A stretch of DNA of 64,000 nucleotides from Ananas comosus. Lineage: Eukaryota; Streptophyta; Magnoliopsida; Poales; Bromeliaceae. The stretch spans positions 14,155,924 to 14,219,923 of the forward strand of contig NC_033621.1 in assembly GCF_001540865.1 (NCBI RefSeq). Direction: 5' to 3'. The notes under the pieces were generated by a model. The model saw only the letters and a program-made list of their open reading frames with translations. It was not told where the DNA came from and did no database searches. Positions within the stretch are counted from its first letter, which is position 1; the number at the start of each line of letters is the position of its first letter. The translations under genes were made by a program, and so were the position numbers. Below are positions 60,112 to 64,000 of this stretch, in pieces.

Positions 60112-61270
60112 ACATTGTGGTCATCAAATTTCGGGGGCAATCGACTCTATGGAAGCAATCGACCAAGTCTGAATCCGAGGTCGACCAAACAGTTTTATTT
60201 ATGAGCTTCGTCTTCAACTTCTATCGATCCCCTATGCAACAACAGAACTGTGTGAGTCTGTGAGTTTTAAATTAAGGTGTATCTCTTATTAATTATTGTA
60301 ACTATCCTCTTATGTTCATGTCAGACGCATATGCATTATGAATGCCATAATCACATCCGTACATTCTCAGGAATTATTAGGAAATGCATCAAAAATTAGT
60401 AGACTCGATTAGACGTTATATTGTATGGTATGGATTTTATTATACGCGCCGGCTCGCGCTAGCACCCGCGCCCGCTCGCGCTCCGTGCCCGTCCCGGTCT
60501 GCACCCCGCGCCCACCCCGGCTCGCGCCCGTGCCCGTCCGCGCCGGCACATCCGCTCCTCGCTGGTGGGCCCCACCGGACCCTCCAAACGCAGGGAGAGA
60601 ACCGTACAGACTCTCATTTCACTTATTTGTATAGATGTGCATATATACAGAGGGATAGCAACATGTTATGTTCATATGTAGCTAGCATATTACATCGAGT
60701 AGGGTTTGTCCAGTTGAGACTTGGTTATGATTATGGATGAGTCATGTATGATGCCGGTTGGGCACAGTACAGTTGGGGTAGTTTGTGTGGCATTGTGAGA
60801 GCTGCCATAATAAACAGTAAATTAAGTTTTTCTCTTGAGTATTGATTTTGTATATGTGCCGGACAGAGGCCCGAGGATTTTTGGTAGAGTCAAGAACTTG
60901 AGATATATAGGAAGCGATATGATTATGTGTAATCATCTGACTCAAAAAATAAAAAAAAAATCATTCAGTGCTTATTAGTGATAGTGTCGTGGTCATGAGG
61001 TGGAGTGAAAATTAATTTAGAATAGAATACAGCAAGGCGATGCACGCCAAGTTCAGTAGGTCTGGATATGACCTAACGTTGCTAAGTGTGTTAGGGCTAG
61101 ATCTGATCCTAACCTTCATATTTAAGGATAGTCAAGTACGGGTAAGGTGCCAGCGGGCGATACTCTGCTGGGCAACACTTTTCATATCAAATTAGTTGGG
61201 ACGGTCGGTGTGTTTCAGGGTAGCCGAATACATATTGAACTAGAGAGATACGATTCAAATAGTATTAACT
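60112..61270. other. Intergenic DNA, no gene
   Basis: A short GC-rich stretch (60445-60600) is an imperfect CGCGCCCGC-type repeat rather than a gene. The remainder lacks features I can name. Confidence 0.4.
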
Positions 61271-61275
61271 GCATG

Positions 61276-61932
61276 TTGGGAATCCGGTACTCCTCCTGGT
61301 ATCGGATTTTGTGAATCCGTAACCGGCTCCGATACTCACTGCTGTGTATTCGGTACCGGTTGTTGGGATTCCGCAACGGAAGTGTCGAATCGGATTTTTA
61401 CCATAAACTCGTCTTCTCAGCAAAAACTGATATAATCATAAAAAAGGAAAAACAACCAAGCAGAAAATATGCGGATAAAATAAGATTCATTAAATAAGAG
61501 AAAATTATACCTGACTTCTCTTCTGCAACAGATTAGCTACAATTCCAAGTCCTTTTTTTGAATCTCTCCTATCCTTCTCTCGTCTTTTATAGTCTTAGGA
61601 GACATCTATCTCATCCTTTGCATCCGTGCATAAGGAATACCAATGACCCGCGGCTACGAAATTCGTTTACGTCCTCTTGCACTCATGCATTAGGTGCATC
61701 CAAAATTATGATCACCTTAGCCATGCCATATGGATGTGGCTAATCTGTACCACCACCACCACAATAATAACACATATGCTATATTTATAGCTTACATAAA
61801 AAATTACCGAAATTCTAATCTAATTAGATTTCTACTCTCATTAATATTTAAATCTTAATTTGTCTCCAACAGATTTAAATACAAATTCTAATTCAATTAA
61901 AATTTAACTATAAATTTAATCAAATCCTAACA
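61276..61932 (+). mobile_element. Possible solo LTR (copia-like)
   Basis: TGTTGGGATTCCGCAACGG (about 61361) and the end TCCTAACA (61925-61932) form the short inverted TG..CA termini of an LTR of about 570 bp. A related partial start lies at 61276. No duplication is evident, so the borders are tentative. Confidence 0.35.
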
Positions 61933-62531
61933 TTAACAAGGATGAATAACATATTCCAGCATTGGTCAAGTACATTATGATGAGTTATTCATGATGCACG
62001 GTGTTAAAGGTAGGAGGTGATAGACAGCCCATGTGCATGTTATTAGTTGGCCCAGTATTGGAGTATTGGAGGTCCCTGTGTGTCATGATTGCAGATTGTT
62101 GTCAATATCAGAGGGGCATGTAGACATCAGTATCATCAGTACATGAGAGAATTTGGTTTAGTTTATATCATTCAATAGATGCATTTAATTAGTACATATT
62201 CATTAGTATATTGGTAAAATATATTACGTGTATAAATACTGAACGCATAAATCAATTAATTGAATATTAATTTTTTTAAGATAATATCCTAATCACCTGA
62301 GACATGTGCCCAATCTGGTAAGCGAACATGACTAGATGGCGAGCGGAGAGGAGATTATGTGGCGAGATGGTACAGTTTCAGTAATATGTATTTTAGGAAT
62401 ATGTTTAGCGGATAGGATTGGATGGTAAGCGGAGAGGCGATTGAGAGTATCTACAGTACATGGTAGAAAATGAAGGACCAGAACTGTAACTGTGGAAACA
62501 GTTACAGCAAAAAACTGTAAATGACTCAAAC

Positions 62532-62749
62532 TGTGAAACAACCGTTGTACTCTAAAAGCTTAAGCTATTAGAGAACGGACGTATGGGAGACTTTTTAATC
62601 TGCCGATGACGTGGGCTTGAATTAAATGAGAGGAAATTAATATGCTAGAAGTCTGGCGTGATTCGAACTCAGGACCTCCTGCTCTGATACCATGTGAAAC
62701 AACCGTTGTACTCTAAAAGTTTAAGCTATTAGAGAACGGTGTTTAAACA
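62532..62749 (-). mobile_element. Candidate miniature TRIM with a tRNA-like primer site
   Basis: A near-identical block, TGTGAAACAACCGTTGTACT.., occurs at 62532-62579 and 62693-62749. On the minus strand the right block ends TTTCACA, and TGGTATCAGAGCAGGAGG with further complementarity to a tRNA 3' half (GAGTTCGAATC) follows at once. That is LTR plus primer-binding site, with an internal region of only about 110 bp. The left block is shortened. Confidence 0.5.
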
Positions 62750-62759
62750 TTTTTATATT

Positions 62760-62986
62760 TAACAAAAACAATTATAACCGAATTCCATAAACAGCCGAAG
62801 CTGAAACCCATATCCACACTTTGCTCATTATAAATAGAGGGGGATAAGATGTAAAGGATTTTATTGAAAAATAATAAGAAGAAACTTTCCTTTCTCTTCT
62901 TTTTTATCTCTTCCTCGCTCAGAGCTCTCCAGGGATCACCATTATTGATTCCTCTGTGCTCAAGCCCTTGTTGTTGACCTGCATCA
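62760..62986 (+). mobile_element. LTR 3' part with primer-binding site
   Basis: A TATA-like ATTATAAATAGAGG (about 62828), a CT-rich R/U5-like region and the end GCATCA are followed by TTGGTATCAGA (from 62987), the tRNA-Met primer site used by many plant retroelements. The LTR start is not resolved, and the 63010 TRIM is inserted right behind the primer site. Confidence 0.45.
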
Positions 62987-63009
62987 TTGGTATCAGAATT
63001 CCAACTTAT

Positions 63010-63555
63010 TGGCTTAAATGGGCCAACATCCTGCCCTGTGGCGGGGGGTCATGTGGGTCGAGTCATGTTCGAAATGGCGTGAGGCTGGGTTGGGTCGAGT
63101 CATGTTCAAAGTGGCGTGAGGCCAGGTGGGTCAAGTCACAATCGAGACCCGTGGGCGCTGTTTCTGTACACTTTAAGTGAATTGGTTGCGTATTTCTAAC
63201 AGCTCGAGCTTTTAGGATTAATGGTTAACGCCAACAATCTGACAATGGTATCAGAGCCAGAGGTCACGGGTTCGATTTTTGCATGCTGCAAATGTGTGCA
63301 GGTGCTGGAGTGGGGATTATTGGCTTAAATGGGCCAGCATCCTGCCCTGTGGAGGGAGGTCATGTGGGCCGAGTCATGTTCGAAATAACGTGAGATTGAG
63401 TTAGGCCGAGTCATGTTCGAAGTGGCGTGAGGTCAGGTGGGCCGAGTCATAATCGAGACCCGTGGGCGCTGTTTCTATACACTTTAAGTGAATTGATTGC
63501 ATATTTCTAACAGCTCGAGCTTTTGGGATTAATGGTTAGCGCCAACGATCCGACA
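63010..63555 (+). mobile_element. TRIM retrotransposon with 235-bp LTRs
   Basis: Two direct repeats of 235 bp, 63010-63244 and 63321-63555 (TGGCTTAAATGGGCC.. to ..CTGACA/CCGACA), enclose only 76 bp. That interior begins with the primer site TGGTATCAGAGCC (63246) and ends with a purine tract GGAGTGGGGA. CAACTTA occurs on both outer sides (63002-63008, 63556-63562) as the target duplication. No coding sequence is present, and it is unrelated to Cassandra by sequence. Confidence 0.88.
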
Positions 63556-63565
63556 CAACTTAATT

Positions 63566-63990
63566 TCTTTCACTCTTTGCATTAAGTCAGTGGTAACAGC
63601 TGATACTGCATCAATGCTAGGCCTCCTGGAGAGTGCATTGGCAACTATATTATCCTTTCCATTCTTGTAGACTAGCTCACAATTATATCCTATTAATTTT
63701 GCTAGCCATTTTTGCTGGCTGGGAGTAGTAATTTTTTATTTTCAGAAAAACTTTAAGCTTTGGTGGTCGGTATTTATCAAAAAGTGCCTAAAGATGTAAG
63801 GTCGCTATTTTTGTACTGTCATAATAAATGCTAGCATTTCTTTTTCGTAAGGATAATCGATTCTGATAAAATAACACCAATTATAACAATCCGACTCACT
63901 ACCAATAATAACTCGTTGGGTCCAAAATTTTTAAGTTCATTTATTATTATTTTTAGGGTGCGTGGTCTTTTATATTTTCAATAAGAATTT
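63566..63990 (-). pseudogene. Ty3/gypsy polyprotein remnant (RNase H end)
   Basis: On the minus strand it reads EKEMLAFIMTVQK, a stop where Trp is expected, RPYIFRHFLINTDHQSLKFF, then two stops and TTPSQQKWLAKLIGYNCELV, then KDNIVANALSRRPSID. This is the RNase H/linker region of gypsy Pol. The stops and a shortened segment show decay; the rest lies beyond the window edge. Confidence 0.85.
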
Positions 63991-64000
63991 TTTTTTTTCA

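Noticed and set aside
60384..60740. 118-residue frame rich in Ala, Arg and Pro
   Set aside because: Generated by a GC-rich simple repeat; no domain and no splice or promoter context.

Overview
This is nuclear DNA of a flowering plant. The evidence is: spliced genes with plant-typical GT-AG introns; an actin gene split at the plant-conserved positions (after codon 20, inside codon 152, after codon 356, plus a leader intron just before the ATG); an H3.1 gene with plant-type variant residues; and a transposon complement of Cassandra 5S-type TRIMs, Pack-MULE-like elements, SINEs and hAT/MULE MITEs. GC-rich 5' exons in an AT-rich background suggest a monocot. A non-grass monocot such as pineapple would fit, but this is inference and no species is proven.

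Layout. 1-1.9 kb: end of a gypsy-type LTR and long palindromic MITEs. 2.2-5.5 kb (-): gene for a small, acidic, probably N-myristoylated protein, with two SINEs in its intron. 6.1-6.7 kb: hAT MITE. 9.6-12.6 kb (-): trihelix transcription factor with a leader intron. 17.0-20.0 kb (+): LSM3, whose intron 2 carries two MITEs. The trihelix/LSM3 pair is divergent, and the same two families are neighbours in Arabidopsis. 20.5-31.4 kb: dense repeats, including nested MITEs, two Cassandra TRIMs, a ZIP-transporter fragment inside a candidate Pack-MULE, and a MULE-type MITE carrying six short palindromes. 29.9-34.8 kb (+): soluble inorganic pyrophosphatase. 35.8-39.1 kb (-): cytosolic fructose-1,6-bisphosphatase, convergent with the pyrophosphatase. 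39.5-49.5 kb: repeats (a 5'-truncated LINE, MULEs, SINEs, a second six-palindrome MITE). 49.8-50.3 kb (-): histone H3.1, disrupted by a one-base gap. 51.9-54.7 kb (-): actin. 55-64 kb: repeats, including a Pack-MULE with a captured CTNNBL1-like fragment, copia and gypsy remnants, and a compact 235-bp-LTR TRIM.

The real genes are housekeeping functions: RNA processing, transcription, sugar/PPi metabolism, chromatin and cytoskeleton. Pyrophosphatase and cytosolic FBPase both favour cytosolic sucrose synthesis, but their adjacency may be chance. Gene models were built by hand from splice sites. Every internal exon junction keeps frame and restores the family's protein sequence, so exon borders are reliable, while transcript ends are not. 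Two ambiguous bases (50164 and 55261) mark assembly weak points.
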